The translations under genes and the position numbers were made by a program. From contig NC_134015.1 in the NCBI RefSeq assembly GCF_040712315.1, forward strand, positions 9,072,945 to 9,136,944: a DNA stretch of 64,000 nucleotides, given 5' to 3'. Origin of the DNA: Castanea sativa (taxonomy: Eukaryota > Streptophyta > Magnoliopsida > Fagales > Fagaceae). The notes below the pieces were generated by a model, which saw only the letters and a program-made list of their open reading frames with translations, searched no databases and was not told the DNA's origin. This document shows, piece after piece, positions 32,370 to 44,540 of this stretch. Numbering within the stretch: the stretch's first letter is position 1; each line of letters begins with the position of its first letter.

Positions 32370-33737
32370 ATGGCCTCTAAAAGTTTCACCAAATCATTCT
32401 TCTGACTACTACTAGTTTCTTCATTTGCGATCATACAAATGGCAATAGTCGGAGATTCAGACATCATTTTAGACTTCATAGTCCCAACAAATGTCACTAC
32501 AATTGATGTAAATTTCTTCACGTTTATGTTGGGTGCACTGCACCATGAGTCCAGCCCACGTAATAGACATGCTCATTTAATGAGCAAGTCTTTCATGTCT
32601 CTTAACTTCTCTTCATTATGTACAAAAGTCAGCAGGAGTTATTGGGGTTTGTTGGCTTGGGCGTGTTGGACACGGTGAGGAAAAGAAGAGAAAAGAAATT
32701 AAGGGCTGATGCATTAAGGCCATTTGGCCAATGAGAGCTGAAGAAAGATTTTGGTTGAAGCAAAGTCAAAGTAAGTAGGCTTGCATTTATGGTGATGTAA
32801 TGTGAAGAGTGTGAAAGGAAGAAAAGAGGAAAAGATGTAGAAATATAAGGAAGGCCATTCAGCCATTTGAAGATGCAGAGAAAAGAGAGAAGTCCCAGCA
32901 AGTGAGACCGAGGACTGTAGTCTTGAACAACTGCGTGACTGAGAGCAAGCAAAAGAGAGAAGAGAAATAGAGAGAGTAAGAGAAAATTGTGAGAGATATA
33001 CAGTGAGAAAGAGAGTCGTGAGTGAAAAAAAAAAGAGTTTTTTTTATTGCTCAAGTTGTATCTTTAAGTATTATAATCTCTATTTAATATAGTGAAATTA
33101 TTCAGAATTTGTCTCGTAATTTTTCCTTGCAAGGAGAAATGGTTTTCACGTAAATCTTTATGTTATTGTGCAGTTGTGCTTTCGCTGTGCTTGCTGAAAT
33201 TATTCACAGTTATATAGAATTTTTCCCAACAGTTTACTGGCATGTGCACACTTGTAAGGTCAGGCCCTCCCACAAACACTACTACCTTTACTGCTTGGAA
33301 AGCAAGCATGGCTGAATTCCCAACTCTCAATGGACAAAGTGTTTCCTATGATGTCCTTTACTTCCCGGTTGGTTCCATCAACCCACCTCATGTGATCACA
33401 CCCGTGTTCGTGCTACTGGGCTCCTTTTCTTGCTTCAAGAGTTCAAGGTACTCTTCAGGTGGGTCTTATTGATACAACCAACAAGCTCTATACTCAAATA
33501 CTGCAAGCGGGTGACATGTTTGTGTTTCCAAAGGGACTTGTGCGCTACCAGTACAACCCTGATGCGCAAACACCTGCTATAGCGATTGCAGCTTTTGGGA
33601 GTTCAAATCCTGGAAGTGTTTTGGTTCCCAAAGCTTTGTTCAACACAGATATTGATGACATTGTCTTGGCTAAATCCTTCAAGAGAGATGTTGCCACCAT
33701 TCAGGCTCTAAAGGCCAGTCTCACTCCTAAGCAATGA
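32370..33737 (+). pseudogene. germin-like protein, copy C, nonsense, solo LTR and two 8-bp insertions
   Basis: The start ATG 32370 (MASKSFTKSFF) meets TGA at codon 12 (32403-32405), where copies A and B have TCA. The signal peptide region is otherwise recognisable. At 32527 a 705-bp solo LTR interrupts the codons for FFTFTG, and the gene resumes at 33232. An extra 8 bases (TGTGATCA) sit in the first cupin box near 33389, and another 8 (AGTTCAAG) near 33440. After these the frame is open again from about 33459 (MGLIDTTNKLYTQIL) to TGA 33735-33737. The second-box His (KGLVHYQ in A and B) is Arg here (KGLVRYQ), and TGMR is TGMC. It is the most damaged of the three copies. The C-terminal cupin part shows few changes. 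Confidence 0.85.
32527..33231 (+). mobile_element. solo LTR, Copia-like, 705 bp, in GLP copy C
   Basis: TGTTGGG … CCCAACA ends with a perfect 5-bp duplication GTTTA (32522-32526 and 33232-33236). The gene sequence is rejoined exactly by removing it and one duplication. The 3' part (GTAAATCTTTATGTTATTG…GTGCTTTCGCTGTGCTTGC) is typical of Copia LTR ends in plus orientation. No internal region remains, so it arose by LTR-LTR recombination. Confidence 0.85.
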
Positions 33738-34959
33738 GGATTGCATTCATTACTAGTTCTAACTTAGTTATGGCTATTTTATTATTCTTTGGTTTTTTAT
33801 GTGTGTTTATTTTCAATTGTTAACGAGTGAAAGAATCAATCAGAAGCTACAATATTATGAAGGAAAAAACAAATATGTGTAGATGATTTCTTCATTTGTA
33901 CCCACAAATTCAAGACATATGTTATTTTCTTGATATTTATGTGTTGTTTTATTTATTTTTTAAATAAATATATTAACTAATAGAGTCTTAATGCATATCA
34001 ATTTATATCTTTGGAACACTCTTTAATGACCAAAGCCTGTTTTTTTTACTATACTCCTCTTGTTTATAAGGTACTTATTATGAAGTATGTCATCATTAAA
34101 TGTACATAGTTTCTCTGTCTTAGACTGTTACTTTGCATGGTGTCACATGGCATGTCTAAGTAGCAAGTTTAATCAATGAGTGATGAGTCCATGCCACATT
34201 ATGATCAATCCACCTAAGATCAATTACCTAACTATTATAAGCTACTAATGGTACGAAACTAATGGTAATTTCATATGAGGCTTCCGATTATCTTTTGAAA
34301 TTTCCAATTTGGTGTTAAATTTACTGGTACTCAAAGATATCTATAAGAAGCTATGTCTACGAGGTCCAGGTTAAATGCCACTTCCTCCATTTGAATTCAA
34401 ATTCTACTTGAATTCATCAATAATTAATGCTTGTATAGTTGTATCTGCTTTACCCATTTTATACAATATGGGCAACAATGAATGGATTGTGTTTTAAAGT
34501 TAGTACTCTTTTAATCACTACAAAAAAGTTGGGTAGTGCCGTAGTGCCTACCATTTGATTTACGATCAGGTTATGACAAATAAAATCCACGTATAGATTA
34601 TAATTGGTAGAAATTTATTGTCCTGTTATATGTTACATGCTTTGTCTATGCTATCTCCAAAGGCACTTGAGTGTGCATTTTCTAAATGTGGAGAATAAAA
34701 GTATGCTAGGATGTTTTAGTTGCACTAAAATGTGTAACAATCCTTCTTGTGGATTTATAAGTGGCACTTTGTAGGACAATGTTGAAGGCACTATTGTGTG
34801 CGTGTCCTCAAAAGTGACTTTGTACCATAATACACTCCAAGTTTGCAACCCAAGTCAAACTACTAAAATGATGTACAATATATAGGTATCAACTTATGAT
34901 GGAAGCGAGCAAGAACAACTAGTGATGAAGTTAGGAATATTTTTCAAGAGGAGCCAAAT
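33738..34959. other. 3' flank of GLP copy C and AT-rich intergenic
   Basis: The first ~100 bp match the 3' flanks of the other copies. No gene was recognised in the rest. Confidence 0.5.
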
Positions 34960-35114
34960 AAAATGAGAATTGAAGAAATAATATATTGCTTTTTTAGAAC
35001 AAGATTAAGATGATTGAAAATCCTATTCATTACATAATTCTTGATTAATAGGATTTTCAATCATCTTAATCTTGTTCTAAAAAAGCAATATATTATTTCT
35101 TCAATTCTCATTTT
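34960..35114. repeat. perfect 68-bp inverted repeat with a 19-nt spacer
   Basis: The arms are 34960-35027 and 35047-35114. I compared them base by base and found 68 of 68 paired. The spacer is CATTACATAATTCTTGATT. The left arm begins AAAATGAGAATTGAAGAAAT. The sequence has no visible coding potential and no neighbouring gene. Transcribed, it would fold into a long perfect hairpin. Confidence 0.95.
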
Positions 35115-36119
35115 TTAGCCTTTTTAGGAGCTTCAACATCTATTGCTTCAATCCCATATATAAAATAAAATAAAAAATCTATTGCTTCAATAATTTGAGA
35201 TATTAAATGGTAACCCTTCACCCTTGAGTACTTTTTATCTTAAATTATGCATTAATTGTGAATACTTTTCACTTAAAATTATTTTGTACTTTGAAATTCG
35301 AATATTAAATGTTAAACACTAATTATATATCCAGTTGAAAAAAAAATTATAAATACTAAATGGTATGCAATCATACAAACAAAATAAATTCACAAAAAAA
35401 AAACTAAACATAAAATAAATTAATAAAACCTTAAAATTTAGTTATAAATCACAAACACTTTACATTGAACAGTCTACATGCCCAGCAAAAAAAGAAAAAG
35501 CAAACAAAACAAAACACTTTACATTTTAATATTATTCAAACATTATAGTAAGTGCTAGCAAACTGTACAACATAAATCAATGCACAGTTACGTCTCTTTT
35601 CTCCCAATCATTCAGACACCTCTCCTCAGTCCTCTATCCCTTCTTTCACTATGTCTGCTCTCTCCTCTTTTAGGAGCACTGATCAGAGACGCTGGGTTGC
35701 TAGGTGGCGGTCACGATGGGTTGGATCGGTGGTATTTTTGCGGCGGTTGCGGCGGTCACCGTTGGTTGTTAAACTGAGAGAAGCAGAGGGTCGAGAGAAG
35801 AGAGAGGTTGAGAGATGTTTGTAATATTTTTTTTGTTTTTTTTAAGATTATTTTAATGTGTTAGTAATCTTATCTTAAAATATACTATATTTTTTTATTT
35901 TACTAAACATAGAATGGTGTTTTGTTTTTTAGAATTACTAAAACATCAATTTTGACACAACTTTATACTATAACTTGTCAAAGAGTATCCCTATATCAAC
36001 CCTAACACAACCCTTACTAATCATATGGCACAAAACTATACCAAAATTGGTGTCCCAGCTTTTTTTTTTTTTAATATAATTTTTTATAACATTACAGAAT
36101 GGTGTTCTAAAATAGAAAA
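35115..36119. other. AT-rich intergenic, no gene seen
   Basis: A CT-rich, GC-richer patch at 35590-35800 has no convincing frame. The rest is A/T-rich with short tracts. Nothing else was identified. Confidence 0.45.
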
Positions 36120-36679
36120 AAGAGGTGGAGTGACATTCGGACTTACAAGATTATAATCCCAAGAATCCGGACAAGTCAAAAGATGAAGATAAAGAAAGCA
36201 AATGGTGTCTGCAAGAGAAACTCAAAACGTCAACGTTTTGATCACCACCGGTTCCACTTCCGCAACCCGGGTACCATAAAGAGTACATAACGGGCTCCAC
36301 CTCACTCCCACTCAAACAAAACTCTCTGTTACACTACACACTCGAGTCACAGAGCAACACAAAAAAAGCAACAAAAAAAAAAAAAAAAAAACACTTCTAA
36401 AACCCTAAAATCCAGTTCTTGTTTTCAATAAATTTTAACTTTTTATTAAAAAAAAATTCCCACAATTCCTTGTTTTTATCTTTGTTAGAAATATTTCTTA
36501 TGTGGGTTTTATTCTATTGTTATTGTCTTTCTTGTTTTTGTTGTTGTTATGTATGTTTGATCATGTGTCATCATAATATTCATATGTGTTAGTGTTATTG
36601 TAGATGAAGTAGGTGCATATTTGTACTATTGGGTATATTGTGGAATTTGAGATTGTTGAGGGTGAATGGAAGCAAAAGA
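36120..36679 (+). promoter_or_regulatory. probable leader and promoter of the cullin-like locus
   Basis: A GC-richer patch at 36150-36360 with CCACCTCACTCC and a CAACAC…AAAACCCTAAAATCC leader precedes the first cullin-like exon. TSS and TATA were not identified. The AAACCCTA telo-box-like motif near 36401 fits a leader. Inference only. Confidence 0.35.
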
Positions 36680-39600
36680 ATGAGGCAGATTGTAATGCTG
36701 GATGATGGGTTGAGGATTCTTGAAGAAGGGATTGTCAAGGCTAAGCATATTCTGATTGGACACCCACCCAAGAGGAGACATTGTTCTCTGGTGAAGATTA
36801 CATGAAGTTCTATAAGTATCCTTTTTTATAATTTTATTGGGTTCTCTTTGTTTGCTTTGTTAAGTAACTTGTTCTAAAGTACAAGTTTATTTGTCATGTT
36901 CATTTAGTTTTTTCAAGTACCCTTTTTTGAACATTATAATTGGTTCTTTTGGTTTGTTTTGTTGAGTAATTTTCTACGATGTGTGCGTTTAATTCGTTAT
37001 GTTCATGTAGTTCCCGAGTATGCTTTTCGAAATTATAGTGTGTTCTCTGGGTTTGCTTTGTTAAGTGATTTGTTGTAAAGTACAAGTTAATTTGTCATGT
37101 TCATGTAGTTTTTCTGAGTACCCTTTTTGAAAATTATAATGGGTTGTTTAATTAAGTAATCTGTTGTAGAGTATGCATTTGTTTATTATGTTCATGTAGT
37201 TTTTTGAGTATCCTTTTTGACAACTATAATGAGTTGTCATGGTTTGTTGTTAATTTTTTATGTACATGCTTGTGTGCTTGGATATAGTCATATCTTTTTT
37301 GTGAAACTTTTAATTCTTTCTTTTGGTTTTCTTTGTAATTTTATTATATCTGTTCACAAATGTAAATTTATTACATTTTGAGTATCCTTTTCTTGAATTA
37401 TGATGCCCTCGCTTGGTTTCTTATTTGTTTGTTCTGTATACATATGTGTGTGTGTGTTTGCTCACATTTCTCAATTATAATTAGGTTATTACTAACTGTG
37501 GGATGGTTGAAGTAAAGAATTAGCATAAGTTGCTAGAACGAACATGTAGATTTTTTTAAGAATGAAAACAGAAAGGTTTCTGTTTAGCTCTTTCCAATAA
37601 TATATTATAAATGTTATATATTCGTCAAGCTGTGATTTTGCTTTTTGTCACATAATCTTTCATCTCCATGAAGAGTTCTTCCTTCACTTGGTTGATAGCT
37701 GTGTTTACACCATGTGTTCTCAGAGACAACCTTATGATTATTCAGGGCAGCTTTATGAAAGATACAAAATGGCTTTGGAGGAGAGCATTCTTTCAGTGGT
37801 GCAATTCTAAAAAGTTTAGACAACTTCTTCATTAGTTTAGTCCAATTTGCAAATGAGATCAGTTATGCGGAATGCATAGTTAGATGGTAGAACTTTGGTC
37901 ACTAAAAACAACCCCCCTCCCCTTCCCCCACAAGGAAAAAAAAAAAAAAAAAAACCCAAAAAGTAGGGGGAAAAAAAAAAAGAACAGTGCAAACCAGAAC
38001 AACAACCAAAAAAAAAAACTTTTGTATGCAAGCATTACAAATAACAAGGTTGTTCACTGTGTCTTTTATGTTGTCTTGGATGGATCCATATTGTAGGATC
38101 AACTTGATAGCACATTAGCTCTATTATTTTGTGTTAAGAGCTCCCTTTTCTAATGAAATGATAGCTTGGTGAAAATTAAGGACTGGGCAAACAGATGGAC
38201 CATGTCTACCTTATATGTAGGGCTAGCTAGCTGTCTATAGACCAACCTCCCAATTTCCTTTCCCAATGCTTTTCTACTCGGAAATACCTAGACACCTTGG
38301 TTAGCTGATGTTTTATGGAATAACGCCAACAACTTTTATGCTCTGTTAATCTCCCTGCTTTTAATTGTACTCTTAGGTGCTGCTATCTCTAAATGACAAA
38401 CACGACGCCTATTTACTTATAGAACTTCTGCAAATGTGGAAAAATTACAAGGTGATGACAAAGTGTTTATTAGGATTCTTTATGTACCTTGATCATCACT
38501 TTGTTGGTAGAAGAAGCATTCCTTCACTCAATGATCTTGCAATTCTTTGCTTCCATGATCTTGTAAGCATGCTCTTTCATGCGTAAAATTGCTTCCTTGA
38601 GTTTGCATGGTTCTCTCACATCCTTTTTCTATTTTCTCCTTCCTTTTTCTGGTTAAGATTCGCGAAGCTAAGTTTTAATTTCATTTTGAGTTTCAGGTCT
38701 GCAGTAAGTTGTTTGGTGGCTTTAAAGATGTTGCAATTTCCCTAGTATGTTGACATTCTATATTAATTTAAAATTTTTGGTTTCTGTTTCTACCAATTGG
38801 GCTTTAGACACTTGTGACTTGTGTGTCCAAATAGCACAGGAGCAGAATGGTAAACAGATCCAACAAGATTTGCTCAAGAATATCTTGAATTTTTTTTGGA
38901 AATCGGAGAGGGGAAGATAGACTACTATATAACATTTGAGCAGCTCATGCTTGAAGAAGCAGCTAGTTACTACTCTCAATTAGCTTTGGAGTTGCTTTGT
39001 TGCATATCATATGCAGATTTCATTCGAAAGGTTGTTCTTTTTCATTGGTTGCAGCTGGAAAAGTTCATATATGTAATACAAAGTATGAACTATGGGCTTA
39101 GTTTTTCTGAATTATTCAGGTTGTGTGGTTATTGATTCAAGAGCAAGAAAGAGCTGGCCAGTACTTAAAGCAGGCCTCTCTAGAGAAGTTACTTGAGGTA
39201 TTTCTATCGTTATATTAATTTTTTTACCACCATTGCATAGTTGTTGATCATTTGGCTTCCTGATAGTGCCCTAAATTGATAAACATGAAGGTGAAGAACT
39301 CAGCACAGTAAATAAGTTAATTCAACTTTATGCTTAGGTGATTAATTTGTTATGGAAACTGGTCAATTTTCAAACATGTAAGGTGAAAGGTATCTAACTA
39401 GGTTGGGTTTTGCTGTGATTTCACAAATGGCCTTTACAGTTAGAAATTGTATTAGCCATTGCATTCCTACAAAAGGATTACAAAAGCTAGCACATTGTAT
39501 GAATTATTTCCTCCAAGAAGTGTTTTTTGGTTTTATGGCTTTGGGTTTATTTGTTTCTTAAAAGAAGTTTATAATGCTAGTTGATGTTTTGCTTTCTTTG

Positions 39601-39700
39601 GTATCTCTTGCAGATTGTGAAATGGAAGTTGATGGGTGAAACTACACAAGTATTGATTCAAAAACAAAAGTCTGAGAGCCGTGACACAGCAACTTATCAG
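36680..39700 (+). pseudogene. cullin (CUL1-like) N-terminal part, spliced but frameshifted
   Basis: Cullins are scaffold subunits of SCF-type ubiquitin ligases. Exons with normal signals: 36680-36815 (MLDDGLRILEEGIVKAKHIL; GEDYMKFY), 37699-37798 (VYTMCSQRQPYDYSGQLYE), 38377-38562 (LNDKHDAYLLIELLQMW; YLDHHFVGRRSIPSLNDL), 38697-38744, 38840-39030 (LLKNILNFF; EIGEGKIDYYITFEQLMLEE), 39120-39197 (QEQERAGQYLKQASLEKLLE), 39614-39700. The order and exon phases follow cullin repeats 1-2. Exon 1 has a frame change near 36775 (between HPPKRR and FSGEDY), and exon 5 has a base missing in a T run near 38890. No cullin homology domain or neddylation segment was found after 39700; a possible further exon at 40139-40230 has a stop. 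A truncated, decayed gene, or a divergent cullin-like gene with wrong calls in the T run. Confidence 0.75.
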
Positions 39701-40077
39701 GTATGATTCATTATTTTGTTCGCCTGCCTCTGGGAAATTTAGGTTTGAGATTGGCGTCTCCTACATTGTAACTTCCCACTGTGTGATAGTTTTCCTATGG
39801 TTTCTTCATATTATTTTGCTGCAATCTGTCACTAGCATGTTTTTGCTAGCCCACATATAACGGTTTCTGTGTTTGCTGTTTTATCCTTCTTCATTGTCTT
39901 TATCTTTTCTTTTCTTTTCTTTTTAAAAAAAGTCATACGTATTGATCTAGCCAAATATCAATTCACTTTCTTTTAGACACATAAGGACCAGACACTCATT
40001 TCTTTCCATATTTTGATCATTGGATCATTTGATGGATGTCTTGGTTTTGTATTTACTAACAAAGAGGAAGTTTAATG
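39701..40077. other. possible intron or 3' flank of the cullin-like locus
   Basis: T-rich; no further cullin exon was clear. A GT donor at 39701 implies the transcript once went on. Confidence 0.4.
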
Positions 40078-40103
40078 CTCTCTCTCTCTCTCTCTCTCTC
40101 TCC
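40078..40103. repeat. (CT)n microsatellite
   Basis: About twelve CT dinucleotides. Confidence 0.95.
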
Positions 40104-40339
40104 CAAATGTTCTTCTGATTTATGGCTAATTCTGTAGGATCTTCTATCATAATATGCTGTCATGAGCCTTGGAGAGGGAAGTTCTGTGTTGCTGTCAAAA
40201 CAATGGTCCATGCAACAGTGAAAGTTCATCTTTTAGTAATTAGGAGGGGTAGTGAAACAAGAACACAAATACACTGATTTTTGTTAGCAAATCAACCAAG
40301 AGTTATTTATGCTGGAAGTAATAGGTTTAAAATGCTATT

Positions 40340-40650
40340 TTGAAATCAAAAGCCCATATGTGTGTATATGTATGTGCCTTTCTTCTACTATTGAGTAATT
40401 TTGGTTGGGCTAGGTGTTGGTTCGTTAAATTACTGGTAAACCACCTACAATTATGACATTTTTTGCCCTTGCAAATTGTTTCTCTTTTGGTGGAAGGTTC
40501 AAGTTAACTTTAACTGTGGTAGTGTTGACTGAAGAGCTGTTAGTGATGACTAAAGAGCAATTATGTAATAGTGGCCACTCAGTCAGCAAGGGGCAGGGTT
40601 GGGAGACCAGTGTGACTACAGTGGTTGCAAATTTTTGGGATGTGGGTTTT
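40340..40650. repeat. dispersed repeat, copy 1 of 3
   Basis: GCCTTTCTTCTAC…AATTTTGGTTGGG, TTACTGGTAAACCACC, TTTCTCTTTTGGTGGAAG and AATTATGTAATAGTGG are shared, in order, with 48230-48440 and 54174-54380. Confidence 0.75.
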
Positions 40651-41203
40651 TGATATTTTGTGGTCTTGATCAACTGTTATTTCAAGGCATGTGAAATCTG
40701 GAGGTTTTTTTTGGATGATCAAGAACTAAATTTGGTGATTTTGTGGGATTTTGATTATTGGATTTTACTGGGTTTTGGATTTTCTGAAGTGGGTTTTTTG
40801 ATATTTTGTGGCCTTGATCATATTTCAATTGAGGGAAAGTGAAATATTGGAGGAAAGTTTGGATTATTGTAGTTAAATTTAGGTTAGTGTTAAGGGTTTT
40901 CTATTGGTGGTGGTGGAGATGGGGGAGACTTGAGCTTGAAGAGTGAAAGGCTTGTTGTTCTTACTTAGAATGCACAGACACAGACACAGGTACAAATACG
41001 GGTACAACACAGCGGCATGAGCAATTTTTGAAAAATTATAACATAAAATGGCAAATACGACATTGGTATGACATGAATACGGCACGGATATGACATGAGT
41101 ACGACACCCTAAATGAAGTTTCCGTGCATCTTAGGTTCTTACATGGACAATGAACAAAACATCAATATTGACGTTGCTTTCTCTTAAATTGTAAGGGTTT
41201 TTT
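40651..41203. other. intergenic, no gene seen
   Basis: Nothing recognised; G- and T-rich stretches with short duplications (GTGGGTTTTTTGATATTTTGTGG twice in variant form, 40640 and 40790). Confidence 0.4.
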
Positions 41204-41871
41204 TATGTAGGACAAGTGGGAACAACAAAATCTTATTTAGAACACCAAGGCAGATCTGGTATAGCTTGGGTTTTGAAGAATTAGGGTTAGGTTTTGGTGG
41301 GGAATAGGCTAGAAAATAATAGGAATTATAGGGTTTTCAAAGGGGACAAGGACTAATAGGGTTTGGGAATGAAAACAAGGGTGAAAATCAAGATTTAGGT
41401 TGCTGTGAACAGTGATGTGAACAGTAACCGTGAATAGTAAAATTAAAGAAAATAGATAAATTCTAGGAATCACAACTAGATTTTCTAAGCATTACACCTA
41501 GGGTTCTTTGGCATCACACCTTAGGGAAGGTTGCATCACACAAACCATAAAAGAAAGCTTCATAGTTCTTAAATTCTGAAAACATTTATTATCTCAATAG
41601 AAGGCATTACAAATTTTTAAATAGAAAACTAATACCTAATCCTAGTTGAACTAGGATTTCTTATAACCCTAACAAGACTTGGACTTGGACTTCTTAGGCT
41701 TTTACTATTAAGCCCAACTAAATATCCAAACTTAAATAAAAACCAAAAGAAGATCTAATGGACTATTAGCATAGCCCATTCCAGAATATTATGAATTACA
41801 AAATTGCCCTTGATAATTAAAATCAAATAAAATATAATAAATCTGTCTTCTCATTGCCTCCTGCATCAGTT
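41204..41871 (-). mobile_element. possible LTR remnant
   Basis: On the minus strand the block begins TGATGCAGGAGGCAATG and contains AATGCCTTCTATTGAG with AATAAATG, resembling a retrotransposon LTR with a polyadenylation region. The other end and a target duplication could not be fixed. No internal domains are nearby. Confidence 0.3.
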
Positions 41872-43215
41872 TTTATTGATGTTGTATGTTGATCCTTTTA
41901 TGGTGTGATCAATGCAAATTTGGTTGCTTTTTGAGAATTTGTGTTTGGATGTTCTTTTCATGGGCTGCACTTGTAGGCTTGAGCAAAAGTCCTAAACAAA
42001 ATATGAAAATAAAAAGAAAAATAGAACTGGAGTGTGAACTAGCGATTGATGGTTGGGTGGTTTTGAGAATTCTAATGGATTGCTTAATGCCACGTGCACT
42101 GGAATTTTATTTCCTTTTATTTGTTTGCTGAGATAACTAAGGAAAATGTTTGGTTTTCATTGTTCATGTACTGATTTTTCATTGTTGGATTGGGTGGATT
42201 TTGCTTTCATGGACAATAGATGATGATGAGACTAGGTTAAATCAAGGAATTGTTTCAAGGATTATTACTATTGATGTGTAGTTTATCAATCGAAAAGATT
42301 TGTCAGTTTTATTTCTTTCTTTTCTCTTTTCCTGCATCTTCTCAGCTAGCAAAAGCATTTAGAAATTAGTTGTGTAATAGAATACAACTAATTCATGGGA
42401 ATAGAACGTGTTTTCTATTATTACTGTTTGAGTCTAGAGACATTTTTGGTTGTGTATTTTTAGAGTTCATACCAATGTTGGTCTTCATTAGATGCCTCAA
42501 GTGATTTACAAAAAATTTTGGCTTGATTAATAGTTCAATTTTTTTATGTGATTTTAGCCCTCATTCTATCTATGTTGGACATTGTTTCTGCTGGGACTTC
42601 TTACGTGCTTTGATATTCAAAGGCTGACCATCATCTCAAGCTTGAATGAGGTTGCTTCTATTAACATCTATCAAAAAGTTAACTAAGACTATGTCCAAAC
42701 CATTTGGATTTATACCTCCAAATATTATCAAAAGATATGTTTGCTTTCACAAATTATCATGTTGAGGATGGAATAGCCATAATTTCCTAATTGTCACACA
42801 CTGACTAGATTCTAGAAGAAGGAAAGAGATATTTACTTTGAACAGTCTTTAAATGATAGGGGGTGCCACAAGCCTAGATCCCCAACAGAAATATTTGATA
42901 TGAGTTGGTGGTGAGAGCCTAGGTTGCCAAACCTAAAACTGGTGTCATAAAACATCATTTGTTGGTTTAATTGTTTCCTCTATATCTGGTACTCAACTGC
43001 AATTAAATCTCCATTGGAACTTATTCACACTCATCAAATATGCTGCAAGCACATCAGTTCCATAGATTGCATTCAGTTGCTCCTCCTTTCTCTGATGGTT
43101 CTTTTGTACTTTCTGAATATATTCCATATTGAAGTGCCAATATATGATATAAACAAATGTTTACTAGAAGTATAAATATATGTTCCAAGTTGCAACTGTG
43201 TCATTGAATTATATT
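41872..43215. other. intergenic, no gene seen
   Basis: No coding sequence or named repeat was recognised. Confidence 0.4.
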
Positions 43216-43330
43216 ACACCTTTGTGTTTTAAAGTTGCATGCGGAGGTATGAAATTGTCACCAAGATTGGTGTCATAGAAATTGGCAATTAAAACTCAAA
43301 AGTTAGAAACTTAGTTGGATTCCATTGGCA
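43216..43330. repeat. direct repeat, partner at 63877-64000
   Basis: ACCTTTGTGTTTTAAAGTTGCATG, GTATGAAATTGTCACCAAGA and TTAGAAACTTA..TGGATTCCAT are shared in order with 63877-64000. Confidence 0.8.
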
Positions 43331-44540
43331 GCTCAATAGCCAATACATTAGTGGCCCTTTAAAATACTACTGAAGCGGAGAAGGGGAACATTTATGTTCA
43401 TACTTCATAGTGGTGTCTCATTCCTTGAAGCACAATTGAGAACAAAAAACATAGGATGCTTTCACAGAAATCCAGAATAATTTCCTGGATAAATTACAAT
43501 TTGTCTCCTGTGGTTTGGCCATGTCACAATTTAATCTACAAAGTTTCATTTTCTACATTCACAGCCCTGTAGTTTGAAGTCTTTGGACTAAAAAGAACCT
43601 ATTAGGGTTCTAATTAAATCATTAGATTTTATATTTTGTGGAAAAATCTACCCTAAATTATCTAAGTTTAGCCGCGAATGAGTAAAACCATTAGTAATAA
43701 GTTGCAAGCACTTTTCCTTTCAAAAAAAGAAAGAGGTTGTAACCTGTTCCGACACGCAGGATTGTTAAAGTGAGAATTAAACTTATTAAAGCAAAAAGTC
43801 AACAAAAGATCAATCTAATCCATTCGAATTGTGTGCCAAGGATTTCAAAGTCACCCTAATTTTGTGTCAAGCACCTCCAATTTGAAACCATTCTCAATTC
43901 TTAGTACAGCTAGTTTCTCATTTAAATTGACTTCATATCCATTTGAAACTAAGCCAAGTCTTTTACAATTGCTTATCATTAATTCAAATTCAAAATTCAT
44001 TGAAAAATTTATTGATAATACCATATTGCAAAAACACAGTTGTACCATTGCAATAATTTTCTTTGAAAAGAAATGTAAATGTTTACAAAATTCTTTTACC
44101 CCAATAACACATATTACACCGAGTAAAACTAAGTATATAAATTATAAATAGCTCAACAACTAAACAATTTGCAATTTGCATACTAAACATAATTGGTATC
44201 TTATAATTGGTATCTTTCCAAAATGGAATAACCCATAATGAGCAATTTGCATACTAAACATAATTGGTATCTTATAGAGTTTTTTTTTTTTTTTTTTTTA
44301 ATTTTTATATATGTTGGCAAATCTCTGCATAATCCACTTTCTAGAACAATGAGTAAGTGCATGTTTATTGACATTGCACATATGTCTACAGAGGAAAGTA
44401 TTCATGGACTTTGGGGGCTATGGCCCCTTCCAATTTTTTTTAATTAAAAAATACTAGTGTGTATGTGTGTGTATATACACTAATTTTAACAATTTTTAAT
44501 TTGGTTCAATAAAATAACACTTGCCCCTTTCCTCCTTAAT

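Noticed and set aside
10677..33737. Introns that could rescue the GLP frames
   Set aside because: The lesions are small indels inside coding sequence without splice signals, and the insertions have LTR ends and target duplications, so they are not introns.
35580..35777. Gly-rich plus-strand frame (GGGHDGLDRWYFCGGCGG)
   Set aside because: Short, in a CT/GG-rich patch with no homology that I recognise and no promoter or splice context.
40139..40230. Possible eighth cullin exon after an AG acceptor
   Set aside because: It has an in-frame stop after four codons and the resemblance to cullin is too weak to claim.
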